Assembly (NCBI GenBank): GCA_020024155.1
Contig: JAHHUE010000001.1
Span: 1-64,000 of the forward strand
Direction of reading: 5' to 3'
Source: Oscillospiraceae bacterium
Lineage (GTDB): Bacteria; Bacillota; Clostridia; Oscillospirales; Ruminococcaceae
Length of the DNA: 64,000 nt
Under the pieces are notes generated by a model. It was not told the origin of the DNA and did no database searches. It saw only the letters and a list, made by a program, of their open reading frames with translations. The number at the start of each line of letters is the position of its first letter. The stretch's first letter is position 1. Of the stretch, positions 54,629 through 63,555 are shown one piece after another. A program made the position numbers and the translations under genes.

Positions 54629-55648
54629 TTATCTGTCTTTATACATTTTTTCGTAGTAGTTCTGATATTCGCCACTGATGATTTCTTCCCACCAGTCTTT
54701 ATTATCAAGATACCACTTAATTGTTTTCTTTATTCCATCTTCAAATTTTGTTTCAGGAAGCCAGCCCAATTCACTATGAATTTTAGTTGGGTCAATTGCA
54801 TAACGCATATCGTGACCTTTTCTGTCTGTAACATAAGTAATAAGGCTTTCAGGCTTATTGAGCTCTTTGCAGATAATTTTTACAATATCAATATTTCTCA
54901 TTTCATTATGTCCACCGATATTGTAAACTTCTCCAACTTTTCCTTTATGAATAATAAGGTCAATAGCTTTGCAGTGGTCTTCAACATAGAGCCAGTCACG
55001 CACATTGATACCTTCGCCGTAAACCGGAAGTGGCTTATCATTGAGAGCATTTGCAATCATAAGCGGGATAAGTTTTTCCGGAAAATGATATGGACCATAG
55101 TTATTTGAGCAACGGGAAATTGTTACAGGCAAGCCATATGTACGATAATATGCCATAACAAGCAAGTCTGCTGCTGCTTTTGATGATGAGTATGGACTGG
55201 AAGTATGGATTGGTGTTTCTTCTGTAAAGAACAAGTCCGGTCTATCTAATGGAAGGTCGCCGTATACTTCGTCTGTGGATACCTGATGGTATCTTTTTAT
55301 ACTATATTTTCTGCAAGCGTCCATAAGAACAGCTGTACCCTCAATATTTGTTTTAAGGAATATACCTGGGTCTTCAATTGAACGGTCAACATGGCTTTCT
55401 GCTGCAAAGTTTACAATAATGTCCGGTTTTTCTTCTTCAAAAAGCTTATACACTGCTTCTCTGTCGCAAATATCTTCTTTTACAAAGCGAAAATTGGGGT
55501 TATCCATAACAGGTTTAAGTGTGGATAAATTACCTGCATATGTAAGTTTATCTAAGCAGATAATTCTGTAATTTGGATATTTATTAAGCATGTGAAAAAC
55601 AAAGTTTGCACCGATAAAGCCGGCACCACCTGTAACTATAATTGTCAT
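54629..55648 (-). CDS. rfbB: dTDP-glucose 4,6-dehydratase
   Basis: Second step of dTDP-L-rhamnose synthesis. 339 residues, short-chain dehydrogenase fold: NAD-binding TGGAGFIGANF at the N-terminus, VSTDEVYGD, and the catalytic YSSSKAAAD (YxxxK). Lies 14 bp after rfbD. It also makes the intermediate for other 6-deoxysugars. Confidence 0.97.
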   Translation of the reverse strand: MTIIVTGGAGFIGANFVFHMLNKYPNYRIICLDKLTYAGNLSTLKPVMDNPNFRFVKEDICDREAVYKLFEEEKPDIIVNFAAESHVDRSIEDPGIFLKTNIEGTAVLMDACRKYSIKRYHQVSTDEVYGDLPLDRPDLFFTEETPIHTSSPYSSSKAAADLLVMAYYRTYGLPVTISRCSNNYGPYHFPEKLIPLMIANALNDKPLPVYGEGINVRDWLYVEDHCKAIDLIIHKGKVGEVYNIGGHNEMRNIDIVKIICKELNKPESLITYVTDRKGHDMRYAIDPTKIHSELGWLPETKFEDGIKKTIKWYLDNKDWWEEIISGEYQNYYEKMYKDR

Positions 55649-55662
55649 ATTGGTCCTCCAAT

Positions 55663-56541
55663 TTATTTTTGGTTATCAAAATAAGCTTTAAGAGCTTCTT
55701 TCCAATCTCTCATTTTGTTGCCAACTGTTGCACTGAGCATCATATTTTCAAGACAAGAGTATGCCGGGCGTTTTGCAGGGCGTGGAAATTCTTCTGTTGT
55801 GCATGGTGAAACTGTTGCATTTACGCCTGCAAGTTTAATTATTTCTTTTGCAAATTCATACCATGTACATTCGCCTTCGCCTGTGCAGTGATAAATACCA
55901 TATTCACAAGTTGGAGCAAGTGTAAGAATATGATGAGATAAATCTGCTGCATTTGTTGGGTTGCCTTTTTGGTCATCAACAACTTTTAGAGCACCTTTTT
56001 CTGTTCCAAGTTTAACCATTGTTTTTACAAAGTTATTGCCTGCATAACCATAAAGCCATGCTGTTCTAACAATAAAGTATTTTGAACAGAACTGTTCAAC
56101 AAATCTTTCCCCCATAAGTTTTGTTTTGCCGTATACGGACTGTGGGTTTGGCATATCATATTCGCAGAAAGGTGTATCACCTTCTCCGCTAAATACATAG
56201 TCTGTGGAAACATGAACAAGTTTTGCACCAACAAGCTCACAAGCACGTGCAAGATTTCTTGCACCCATTGCGTTTACTTTAAATGCTGCCATTTTATTGT
56301 CTTCGCAACCGTCAACATTTGTAAATGCTGCACAGTTGATGCAAATATCAGGCATTTTTTCAATAAAGTAAGTGCGACAAGCATTGTTATCTGTTATATC
56401 AAGTTCATTAACATCGCAAGTAATTACTTGTGCATTCTGCATTTCTTTTGGCAGTTCTCCAAGTTCTGTATAGCCTCTTTCAAGGTCTTTGATAATTTGG
56501 CTTGCCAACATACCTTTGGCACCGGTTATAAGTATTCTCAT
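55663..56541 (-). CDS. rfbD: dTDP-4-dehydrorhamnose reductase
   Basis: Last step of dTDP-L-rhamnose synthesis. 292 residues, with ITGAKGMLASQI at the N-terminus, VSTDYVFSGEG, and YGKTK as the catalytic YxxxK. Located between rfbA and rfbB. The 3,5-epimerase gene rfbC, needed between the RfbB and RfbD steps, is not in the window. Confidence 0.96.
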   Translation of the reverse strand: MRILITGAKGMLASQIIKDLERGYTELGELPKEMQNAQVITCDVNELDITDNNACRTYFIEKMPDICINCAAFTNVDGCEDNKMAAFKVNAMGARNLARACELVGAKLVHVSTDYVFSGEGDTPFCEYDMPNPQSVYGKTKLMGERFVEQFCSKYFIVRTAWLYGYAGNNFVKTMVKLGTEKGALKVVDDQKGNPTNAADLSHHILTLAPTCEYGIYHCTGEGECTWYEFAKEIIKLAGVNATVSPCTTEEFPRPAKRPAYSCLENMMLSATVGNKMRDWKEALKAYFDNQK

Positions 56542-56556
56542 ATATGTTTCCTCTTT

Positions 56557-57441
56557 TTAATACATAATTTTTGATTCTGCCACTTTTTTCAAATGTGTTC
56601 CATATGGACTTTTGCCATATTTTTCTGCGCTTTCAAGAAGTTTTTCTTTTGTTATCCAACCATTGCGATAAGCAATTTCTTCAAGTGCTGATATTTTTAC
56701 ACCTTGTCTTTTTTCAACTGTCTGAACAAAGTTTGCTGCTTCAACAAGGCTGTCCATTGTGCCTGTATCAAGCCATGCAAAACCTCTGCCAAGAAGTTTT
56801 ACATCAAGACAGTCTTTTTTAAGATAAATATCGTTAAGAGTTGTTATTTCCAGTTCTCCTCTTGCAGAAGGTTTTACCTGTTTTGCATACTTAACAACAT
56901 CTTTATTGTAAAAATAAAGTCCGGTAATTGCATAATTGCTCTTTGGTTTTTCCGGTTTTTCTTCAACAGAAATAACTTTTCCGTTATCATCAAATTCAAC
57001 TATACCAAATCTTTCCGGGTCTTCAACATGATAACCAAAAACTGTTGCTCTGCCATTTTCAGCATTTTCTGCTGCTTGTCTTAAAATTTTTCCAAAACCA
57101 TTACCATAGAATATATTATCGCCCAAAACCATTGCACAAGCATCATCGCCTATAAAGTCTTCTCCGATAAGAAAAGCCTGAGCTAATCCGTCCGGGCTTG
57201 GCTGAACTTTATAGCTAAGTGAAATACCAAACTGACTGCCGTCACCAAGAAGGCTTTTAAATCTTGGTGTATCTTCCGGTGTTGAGATTATAAGAATATC
57301 CTTTATACCTGCAAGCATAAGTGTTGATATTGGATAATAAATCATTGGTTTATCATATACAGGCAAAAGCTGTTTTGATGTAACCATAGTTAAAGGATAC
57401 AAACGTGTGCCTGCTCCACCGGCTAAAACTATACCTTTCAT
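56557..57441 (-). CDS. rfbA: Glucose-1-phosphate thymidylyltransferase
   Basis: First step of dTDP-L-rhamnose synthesis. 294 residues with the nucleotidyltransferase start GIVLAGGAGTRLYPLT and KQLLPVYDKPMIYYP. SD AAGGAG. The gene lies 24 bp after the glycosyltransferase, so four genes form one operon ending at 54583-54623. Confidence 0.97.
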   Translation of the reverse strand: MKGIVLAGGAGTRLYPLTMVTSKQLLPVYDKPMIYYPISTLMLAGIKDILIISTPEDTPRFKSLLGDGSQFGISLSYKVQPSPDGLAQAFLIGEDFIGDDACAMVLGDNIFYGNGFGKILRQAAENAENGRATVFGYHVEDPERFGIVEFDDNGKVISVEEKPEKPKSNYAITGLYFYNKDVVKYAKQVKPSARGELEITTLNDIYLKKDCLDVKLLGRGFAWLDTGTMDSLVEAANFVQTVEKRQGVKISALEEIAYRNGWITKEKLLESAEKYGKSPYGTHLKKVAESKIMY

Positions 57442-57465
57442 ATACTAACTCCTTAATTTGTGGGA

Positions 57466-58233
57466 TTATAACTTATATCCCCATTTTTTCATATATATAA
57501 ACATTGACTTTAATTGAAGCATAAACGGCTTAAAGCTTTTTGCAGTTTCTCTGTGCCAAAAATGAATAACTGTTGCATTTGGATTATAATACGCCTTGCC
57601 GTATTTTTTTGCTTCCATAGTAATGTCTGCATCTTCAAAATACAGAAAATATTTTGGGTCAAACCCATTTATTTTTTTAAATACTTCTGTTCTTATAACA
57701 AAAAAACAACCTGTACAAAACTCTGTTTCAAAAACTTTGTTCTGGTCCATATCTTTTGCAAGATACTTATCTTCTATCTTTTTAAACGGACCTCTGTGTA
57801 TTCTGCGAGAAATCAAAGCCATTAAAGTTGGTCTTCTTTTTGCTATATACTGCAAACTTCCGTCTGGGTGAAGAACTTTTGGGCAACAAATTGAAACATT
57901 TGGATTGTTGTCCATAAACTCACACATATTTTTGATAGTATCTTGGTTTATCAATATATCAGGGTTTATAACAAAATGATATTTAGAATTTATTTTATCC
58001 AAAACTTTATTGTGTGCTTTTCCAAAGCCTATATTTTCATCCAGCAAAATATATTTTGGCTTGCTGAACTTTTCTTTAAGATTATAGCCTATTTTATCTG
58101 CACTGTTATTATCTATAACATACAAATCAAAATCAATATCATTTGTATATTTCAAAACAGTTTCAACCGTTTTAAATGCGTCATCTGGGCTATTGTATAC
58201 CACAATTGAGCCAGAAATATTATAATTTTGCAT
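57466..58233 (-). CDS. Family 2 (GT-A) glycosyltransferase, rhamnosyltransferase-like
   Basis: A 255-residue GT2 enzyme: SGSIVVYNSPDD at the N-terminus, VIDNNSAD, ENIGFGKAHN and NPDILI (the DxD-like position), with EDADITMEAKKYGK and HFWHRETAKSF. This set of motifs is shared by family members acting with dTDP-rhamnose, and it is the first gene of an operon that makes dTDP-rhamnose. Acceptor unknown; probably a cell-wall or exopolysaccharide. Confidence 0.88.
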   Translation of the reverse strand: MQNYNISGSIVVYNSPDDAFKTVETVLKYTNDIDFDLYVIDNNSADKIGYNLKEKFSKPKYILLDENIGFGKAHNKVLDKINSKYHFVINPDILINQDTIKNMCEFMDNNPNVSICCPKVLHPDGSLQYIAKRRPTLMALISRRIHRGPFKKIEDKYLAKDMDQNKVFETEFCTGCFFVIRTEVFKKINGFDPKYFLYFEDADITMEAKKYGKAYYNPNATVIHFWHRETAKSFKPFMLQLKSMFIYMKKWGYKL

Positions 58234-58266
58234 ACTACCCCTATTATTGAATATATTTTCTATTAT

Positions 58267-58295
58267 ATTTTACTATTTTTTAAATAATATAGCAA
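58267..58295 (-). promoter_or_regulatory. Promoter of the glycosyltransferase-rfb operon
   Basis: Minus strand TTGCTA (58290-58295), 17 bp, TAAAAT (58267-58272), about 34 bp before the start codon. Confidence 0.6.
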
Positions 58296-58426
58296 GTACA
58301 TATTATTTGCATATAAAAATACAATTATAAATAAATTACTTATATTATATCACTTATATTAAAGGGCTTATATAACCAGTAAATTAAATTTTTATATAAT
58401 AAATATAAATTATTTTAAACAACAAA

Positions 58427-58452
58427 AAAAGATGCCCTCACAGACATCTTTT
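58427..58452 (-). terminator. Terminator after ireB and the 92-residue gene
   Basis: Stem AAAAGATG...CATCTTTT with a 10-nt loop and a minus-strand T-run, 14 bp after the stop codon. Confidence 0.8.
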
Positions 58453-58465
58453 AATGCAAATAATC

Positions 58466-58744
58466 CTATTCTCTTAGAGTGCTTTGAAGCCATACTGCTC
58501 CAACATCAAGAGCATCATACAAACCCTCTCTAACGCCTTGTTTTTTTATTCTTTGAAGAAAATCAAGGCTTGTATCGGTGGAAATAAGTGCCACCTGAAC
58601 TTTATCGGCAATTTCTTGCCCATCCACTTGTTTATGGCTGACGATATTCAAATATACAATACTTTCTTTTGATGGGTCACCATAGTAAATCTCATTGTTA
58701 TTTCTTACAAGTGGCAGTCCTTTGTAAGTCACTTTTGTGTCCAT
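58466..58744 (-). CDS. Unknown 92-residue protein co-transcribed with ireB
   Basis: Soluble, no signal peptide or membrane segment, ends QSTLRE. Segments such as LPLVRNNNEIYYGDP suggest a beta-rich start, followed by helices. Strong SD (AGGAGG) and 40 bp after ireB, so it shares the ireB promoter and the terminator at 58427. Not recognised. Confidence 0.75.
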   Translation of the reverse strand: MDTKVTYKGLPLVRNNNEIYYGDPSKESIVYLNIVSHKQVDGQEIADKVQVALISTDTSLDFLQRIKKQGVREGLYDALDVGAVWLQSTLRE

Positions 58745-58784
58745 TTGGATTACCTCCTTATTTCAGGTGCCAACAAAACATAAT

Positions 58785-59027
58785 CTACGCCAGATAATAT
58801 TTAAGCAAGCTTTGCAAAATATCATCTCTATCTAGTTTTCTTATTTTGTTTCTTGCACCCTGATGTGTAGTGATGTAGGTTGGGTCTTCGGACAAAATGT
58901 ATCCCACAATCTGATTTATTGGATTATAACCCTTTTCTTTTAATGCATCATACACTTCTTTAAGTATCTGTTTAATTTCCTGGTCTTTTTCATTATATAC
59001 GGAAAAAACAGCTGTTGCGTCGTTCAT
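58785..59027 (-). CDS. ireB: IreB family regulatory phosphoprotein
   Basis: An 80-residue protein of the IreB/DUF965 family. In Enterococcus it is phosphorylated by the IreK kinase and tunes cephalosporin tolerance. The family core (VYDALKEKGYNPINQIVGYILSEDPTYIT in parts; HQGARNKIRKLDRDDIL) is intact. In most Firmicutes it sits between alaS and ruvX; here it stands behind pheT. SD AAAGGAGG. Confidence 0.95.
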   Translation of the reverse strand: MNDATAVFSVYNEKDQEIKQILKEVYDALKEKGYNPINQIVGYILSEDPTYITTHQGARNKIRKLDRDDILQSLLKYYLA

Positions 59028-59057
59028 CCTACACCCCTCCTTTTATTGTTATATTAT

Positions 59058-59086
59058 ATTGTACCCTATTTTTCTTCTTAATTCAA
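59058..59086 (-). promoter_or_regulatory. Promoter of ireB
   Basis: Minus strand TTGAAT (59081-59086), 17 bp, TACAAT (59058-59063), overlapping the intergenic space just after pheT. Confidence 0.75.
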
Positions 59087-59096
59087 TAGAAATGAG

Positions 59097-61484
59097 TTAT
59101 CTTCTTAAAAATACACCTATATTTTGCAAATTATTCAAAATTTCGGTTGTACATTTATCTGCAATTACATCAGTAAGTGTTGCATTTTTATCTCTAAGTA
59201 CAAGAGAATATGCAAGGCTCTTCTTACCTGCTTCAAGTCTATCACCTTTATAAACATCAAAAAGTTTTACACTTTCAAGATATTCACCACAGCTTAATTT
59301 TATGATCTCAATAATTTGACCATTAGAAATATCATCATCACAAATAAAAGCAAAGTCTCTTGTCATAGCTGGGAATTTTGCCAAAGCCTTGTATTGTTTT
59401 ACAGTACCTATATGAGCAAAAAGTTTTTCGCCGTTAATATCACAGATGCAAACTTTTACTTTAATACCATAATTTTCAAGAACAAGCGGGTGAAGTTCGC
59501 CAATTGTTGCAACAACTTCTTCGCCAATAATAACATCTGCGCATCTGCCTGGATGATACATTGTATCTTCTGTATTGCGTACAAATTTTACATCTTCAAT
59601 ATTAAGAGCCCAAAGAATTTTTTCAAGAGCACCTTTAAGGTAAAAGAAGTCTTTGCCATTACCATAGCAAGCTAAAATAAATTTTTCAACTTCTTTTGGA
59701 AGTTCTTCGCCTTCAATTACATGATATTCTGTTGCATTTTCAAACAAAGAAACATTATCAATACGAGAGTTATAGTTTCTTTGAACAACATTCATCATAG
59801 AAGCAACTGCTGTTGTTCTCATAACAGAAGTATCTTCGCCCAAAGGGTTGGAGATAACAACAGGGTTTCTAAAGTTTGAATTTTGTGGAATATTAAGCAA
59901 ATCGAAATTCTTTGGTGAATAGAAAGAGAATGTTTCAATTTCATAGAAACCAAGACCCAGAAGATATTTGATAACATCTTTTGTAAACTGTTGTCTTGCT
60001 GTAAGACGAGCAGTTGCTGTTCCACGCATTATTGTACTTGGCAATTTATTATAACCATACATTCTTGCAATTTCTTCTGCAAGGTCGTTATATTGAGTAA
60101 CTTCATCTTTTGCAATATCATAACGATGTGTTGGCACAATAACAGTGTCATTTTCAACTTTGAAACCAATTGAAACAAGAGTTTTTTCCATATCTTCTTT
60201 TGCAATTGATGTACCGAGAATTTTATTTATTCTTTCAGCATCAAACGGTACTTTTCTCTCATTTCTTGGAGAAACATAAACATCAATAACACCATCAACA
60301 ATATCGCCTGCGTCAAGTTCAACAACAAGCTCCATTGCTTTTGCCAAAGCAGGCATACAGTTATCTGGGTTAAGACCCTTTTCAAATTTGCCGGAAGCCT
60401 CTGTTCTAAGTCCAAGCTGACGGGAAGCATATCTTACTTTTGGGCCATCAAAACAAGCAGATTCAAATACAACCATATTTGTATCTTCGTATACACCTGA
60501 ATATTCTCCACCCATAACACCTGCAACTGCAATTGGTTCTTCAGTGTCAGAAATAACAAGCATTTCTTCGTTAAGCTTTCTCTGAACACCGTCAAGTGTC
60601 ATAATTTCTTCGCCTTTTTTAGCTTTTCTTACATCAATAAGATTGCCTTTTACATATTTATGGTCAAATGCGTGCATTGGCTGACCATACAAAAGCATTA
60701 CATAGTTTGTAATATCAACAATATTGTTAATTGGTCTTACACCACAAACACGAAGTCTTTCACGCAACCATTTTGGACTTGGCTTAACTCTTACATTTTT
60801 AATCATAGCAGCAGTATAACGCATACAATGTTCTGTATCAGAAATTTTTACAGAAAGATGGTCATTTATGTTGCCTTCACCTTTTGGCATTACTGGGTGT
60901 GGTTCATTAAATGGCACATTAAATGTTGCAGCAGCTTCTCTTGCAAGGCCAAGAATAGACAAGCAGTCAGGACGGTTTGGTGTTATTTCAAATTCAACCA
61001 TATAGTCATCCATACCAAGTGCTTTTTCTATTGGTGTGCCAAGTGGCCACTCTTCATCAAGAACCATAATGCCATTTTCTTCTGTATTTGGAAAATCATT
61101 TACAGTTAGCCCAAGTTCTCCCAATGAACAAAGCATACCGTTACTCATAACCCCACGAAGTTCACCTGCGTGAATTTCTTTGCCACAAGGCAAAAGTGAG
61201 TTATCAAGAGCAACCGGAACAAGGTCTCCAACTTTAAGATTTTTTGCACCTGTTACAATGATAAGTTGTTCTGTGCCAACATCAATATTGCAGATTGTAA
61301 GTTTGTCTGCATCTGGGTGTTTTTCAAGGCTTAGAACCTTACCAACAACAACATTTTTTATATTATCTTTTTCACTAGAATAAACTTCCACTTTACTGCC
61401 AGACATTGTCATATATTCAGCAAAAGTTCTCATATCGCAGTCAAAGGGTGCATATTCTTTCAACCAGTTAATAGATATATCCAT
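59097..61484 (-). CDS. pheT: Phenylalanyl-tRNA synthetase, beta chain
   Basis: Beta chain of the (alpha beta)2 enzyme, carrying tRNA-binding and editing functions. 795 residues: N-terminal tRNA-binding domain (about 40-155), B3/B4 editing domain, B5 domain, catalytic-like core and the C-terminal anticodon-binding (FDX-ACB) domain (about 700-795, ending in LQNIGVFLRR). SD GGGAGG, 15 bp after pheS. Confidence 0.98.
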   Translation of the reverse strand: MDISINWLKEYAPFDCDMRTFAEYMTMSGSKVEVYSSEKDNIKNVVVGKVLSLEKHPDADKLTICNIDVGTEQLIIVTGAKNLKVGDLVPVALDNSLLPCGKEIHAGELRGVMSNGMLCSLGELGLTVNDFPNTEENGIMVLDEEWPLGTPIEKALGMDDYMVEFEITPNRPDCLSILGLAREAAATFNVPFNEPHPVMPKGEGNINDHLSVKISDTEHCMRYTAAMIKNVRVKPSPKWLRERLRVCGVRPINNIVDITNYVMLLYGQPMHAFDHKYVKGNLIDVRKAKKGEEIMTLDGVQRKLNEEMLVISDTEEPIAVAGVMGGEYSGVYEDTNMVVFESACFDGPKVRYASRQLGLRTEASGKFEKGLNPDNCMPALAKAMELVVELDAGDIVDGVIDVYVSPRNERKVPFDAERINKILGTSIAKEDMEKTLVSIGFKVENDTVIVPTHRYDIAKDEVTQYNDLAEEIARMYGYNKLPSTIMRGTATARLTARQQFTKDVIKYLLGLGFYEIETFSFYSPKNFDLLNIPQNSNFRNPVVISNPLGEDTSVMRTTAVASMMNVVQRNYNSRIDNVSLFENATEYHVIEGEELPKEVEKFILACYGNGKDFFYLKGALEKILWALNIEDVKFVRNTEDTMYHPGRCADVIIGEEVVATIGELHPLVLENYGIKVKVCICDINGEKLFAHIGTVKQYKALAKFPAMTRDFAFICDDDISNGQIIEIIKLSCGEYLESVKLFDVYKGDRLEAGKKSLAYSLVLRDKNATLTDVIADKCTTEILNNLQNIGVFLRR

Positions 61485-61499
61485 TTTAATTTTCCTCCC

Positions 61500-62519
61500 C
61501 TAGAACTGTGACAAGAAACGCATATCGTTCTCGTACATCAATCTCATATCGTCAATGTCATATCGCATCATTGTAAGGCGTTCAAGACCCATACCAAAAG
61601 CAAAACCGGAATATTTTGTGCTGTCAATACCACAAGCTTCCAAAACAACAGGGTTTACGATACCTGCACCAAGAATTTCTATCCAACCTTCTCCTTTGCA
61701 CAAACGACAGCCTTTACCACCACATTTAAAGCAAGTCATATCCATTTCTGCACTTGGTTCTGTGTATGCAAAATGGTGTGGACGGAAACGAACCTGTGTT
61801 TGTTCTCCAAAAAGGTTTTTAATAAATGCTTCCAATGTACCTTTAAGGTCTGCCATTGTAATATTTTCATCAATTACAAGACCTTCAATTTGATGGAACA
61901 ATGGTGAGTGAGTTGCATCAACTTCATCAGCACGATATACTCTGCCCGGAGCAATAATTCTGATTGGTGGTTTTTTATCAAGCATTGTTCTTACTTGAAC
62001 AGGACTTGTCTGTGTTCTAAGAACAATATTTTCTGTGATATAGAATGTATCTTGTGTATCACGAGATGGATGAGATTTTGGCATATTTAACATCTCAAAG
62101 TTATATTTATCAAGTTCAACCTCAGGACCTGCTGCAACAGAAAAGCCCATTCCCAAGAAAATTTCTTTAAGTTCGTCCAGAACCAACTGAATTGGATGAC
62201 GTTTACCCATTGCAAATTCTTCGCCTGGAAGTGTAATATCGAGTTTTTCTTCTATAAGTTGTTTTTCCAACAGCTCTGCATTGATTTTTTTAACTTTTTC
62301 TTCAATTGCTTTTTCAACAACTTCTCTTATTTCGTTTGCCAAAGCGCCCATTACTGGTCTTTCTTCAGCAGAGAGTTTCCCCATTTGTTTTAAAATTGCT
62401 GTGATTTCGCCTTTTTTGCCCAAAACTTTTACACGGATTTCATCTATTTCCGCAGGAGTTTTAGCATTTTCAATCTGCTCTAATGTGGCAAGACGAATTG
62501 ATTCCAATTGTTCTTTCAT
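61500..62519 (-). CDS. pheS: Phenylalanyl-tRNA synthetase, alpha chain
   Basis: Catalytic class II chain. The start at ATG 62519 (SD AAAGGAG) gives 339 residues; the longer in-frame extension would run through the T-box terminator. N-terminal coiled-coil arm (about 1-85), motif 2 region GRVYRADEVDATHSPLFHQIEG (in parts) and motif 3 GFAFGMGLERLTM. Ends with TAG. Confidence 0.98.
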   Translation of the reverse strand: MKEQLESIRLATLEQIENAKTPAEIDEIRVKVLGKKGEITAILKQMGKLSAEERPVMGALANEIREVVEKAIEEKVKKINAELLEKQLIEEKLDITLPGEEFAMGKRHPIQLVLDELKEIFLGMGFSVAAGPEVELDKYNFEMLNMPKSHPSRDTQDTFYITENIVLRTQTSPVQVRTMLDKKPPIRIIAPGRVYRADEVDATHSPLFHQIEGLVIDENITMADLKGTLEAFIKNLFGEQTQVRFRPHHFAYTEPSAEMDMTCFKCGGKGCRLCKGEGWIEILGAGIVNPVVLEACGIDSTKYSGFAFGMGLERLTMMRYDIDDMRLMYENDMRFLSQF

Positions 62520-62562
62520 ATTATTTCTCCTTTTTATATTGGGACGAAAGTTTGACAAAATA

Positions 62563-62835
62563 AAAAAGCCTCGTCCCTTAAAGTAATTAAGGGACGAAGC
62601 GTAAAACTCCGTGGTACCACCCAAATTTCTATATATAAATGGTATATATAGACACTCAAGACCTTTTAACGCAAGGTTTACGACAAAGCCTACTTATTTT
62701 ATATCTGTTCAGCCAAGCTTCTGTCAAGGGAACTTCTCATATTCACTTCTGTATCTTTTCACCAACTGATACTCTCTTTTTCAAAAATAAAATATGATAC
62801 TTTTCTTGATAAACGAATTTATTATATTAAATACT
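62563..62835 (-). promoter_or_regulatory. Phe T-box riboswitch upstream of pheST
   Basis: Senses uncharged tRNA-Phe. The T-box sequence TGGGTGGTACCACG lies at 62610-62623 (minus strand), the 14-nt core being near-consensus. The terminator has arms at 62568-62577 and 62591-62600 with a T-run. In Stem I the arms TCAAG (62805-62809) and CTTGA (62724-62728), and CATATT (62791-62796) and AATATG (62738-62743), enclose a specifier loop reading GAA-G-TTC, with codon UUC (Phe) at 62730-62732. Confidence 0.93.
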
Positions 62836-62840
62836 CTATT

Positions 62841-62870
62841 ATAATATCATAATATACTGTTAAAAATCAA
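62841..62870 (-). promoter_or_regulatory. Probable promoter of the pheST leader
   Basis: Minus strand TTGATT (62865-62870), 18 bp, TATTAT (62841-62846), placing the start a few bases before Stem I of the T-box. Confidence 0.5.
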
Positions 62871-62895
62871 GGTTATTTTAAATTAAATAAAAAGA

Positions 62896-62930
62896 GAAAT
62901 GGAGCATATACAATTTTATTTACTCCATTT
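62896..62930 (-). terminator. Terminator of the lipoprotein gene
   Basis: Stem AATGGAG...CTCCATT with a long A+T loop and a minus-strand tail CTCTTTTT, 23 bp after the stop. Confidence 0.6.
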
Positions 62931-62952
62931 TTATTGATAATCTATAAAAAAT

Positions 62953-63363
62953 TTAATATCCGTGGTCAATATGTTTCCATTGTCCACCGTCTTTTCGTGC
63001 CAAAATCCACATCCAATTATTATATGTGCTGTTTGGTTCTAGTGAACCATCTCCACCGGAAGAATCCACATCAAAAGACGATATAAGAACAATAACTTCA
63101 TCACCGTTAATTCTTTCTGCAAAGTCTATATGTCCTTGGCTTTTCTCATCACCTGCATAGCCAATTTTAGTTAATGTACAACCTGAAAATTCTTTCTTAA
63201 AATATTTTTCAACTACTTTTATGGCATTGTCTATTTCTTTTTCTGTATACATCTTAGAGTTTTCACTTGGAATAATTTCAAGATTTTTGCTGATTTTTCC
63301 ACCACAAGATGTTAATCCAATAGAAAGCACAAACACCATTGCCAACAAAACAAATCTTTTCAT
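62953..63363 (-). CDS. Hypothetical secreted lipoprotein
   Basis: 136 residues with a lipoprotein signal (KR start, hydrophobic core, LTSC lipobox with Cys20). The mature part begins with a short polar linker and contains one compact domain rich in F, Y and W near the C-terminus (NNWMWILARKDGGQWKHIDHGY in parts). A single extra cysteine follows at about residue 62. Function unknown. SD GGAG. Apparently monocistronic. Confidence 0.8.
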   Translation of the reverse strand: MKRFVLLAMVFVLSIGLTSCGGKISKNLEIIPSENSKMYTEKEIDNAIKVVEKYFKKEFSGCTLTKIGYAGDEKSQGHIDFAERINGDEVIVLISSFDVDSSGGDGSLEPNSTYNNWMWILARKDGGQWKHIDHGY

Positions 63364-63496
63364 TTAAAGCACTCCATTTATAATAATCTATCCACAATGA
63401 TAAATTTTGGTTTATCTGCTTATTATAAATATATCATACCATATCTAAAAAAGATATATTTGATTTTTAAAATTTATTATATTACAACAAAAAACA

Positions 63497-63521
63497 GCAG
63501 CACTTCAAAATGAAATGCTGC
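63497..63521 (-). terminator. Terminator of the symporter gene
   Basis: An 11-bp stem (GCAGCA.TTCA and complement, one mismatch) with minus-strand TGTTTTTTG, 35 bp after the symporter stop. Confidence 0.8.
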
Positions 63522-63555
63522 CATTTATTATTTTATTTAATCTTCAATTACTAAA

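Noticed and set aside
62520..62624. 35-residue N-terminal extension of PheS
   Set aside because: It is read from the T-box terminator and antiterminator; ATG 62519 has an SD and gives the normal length.
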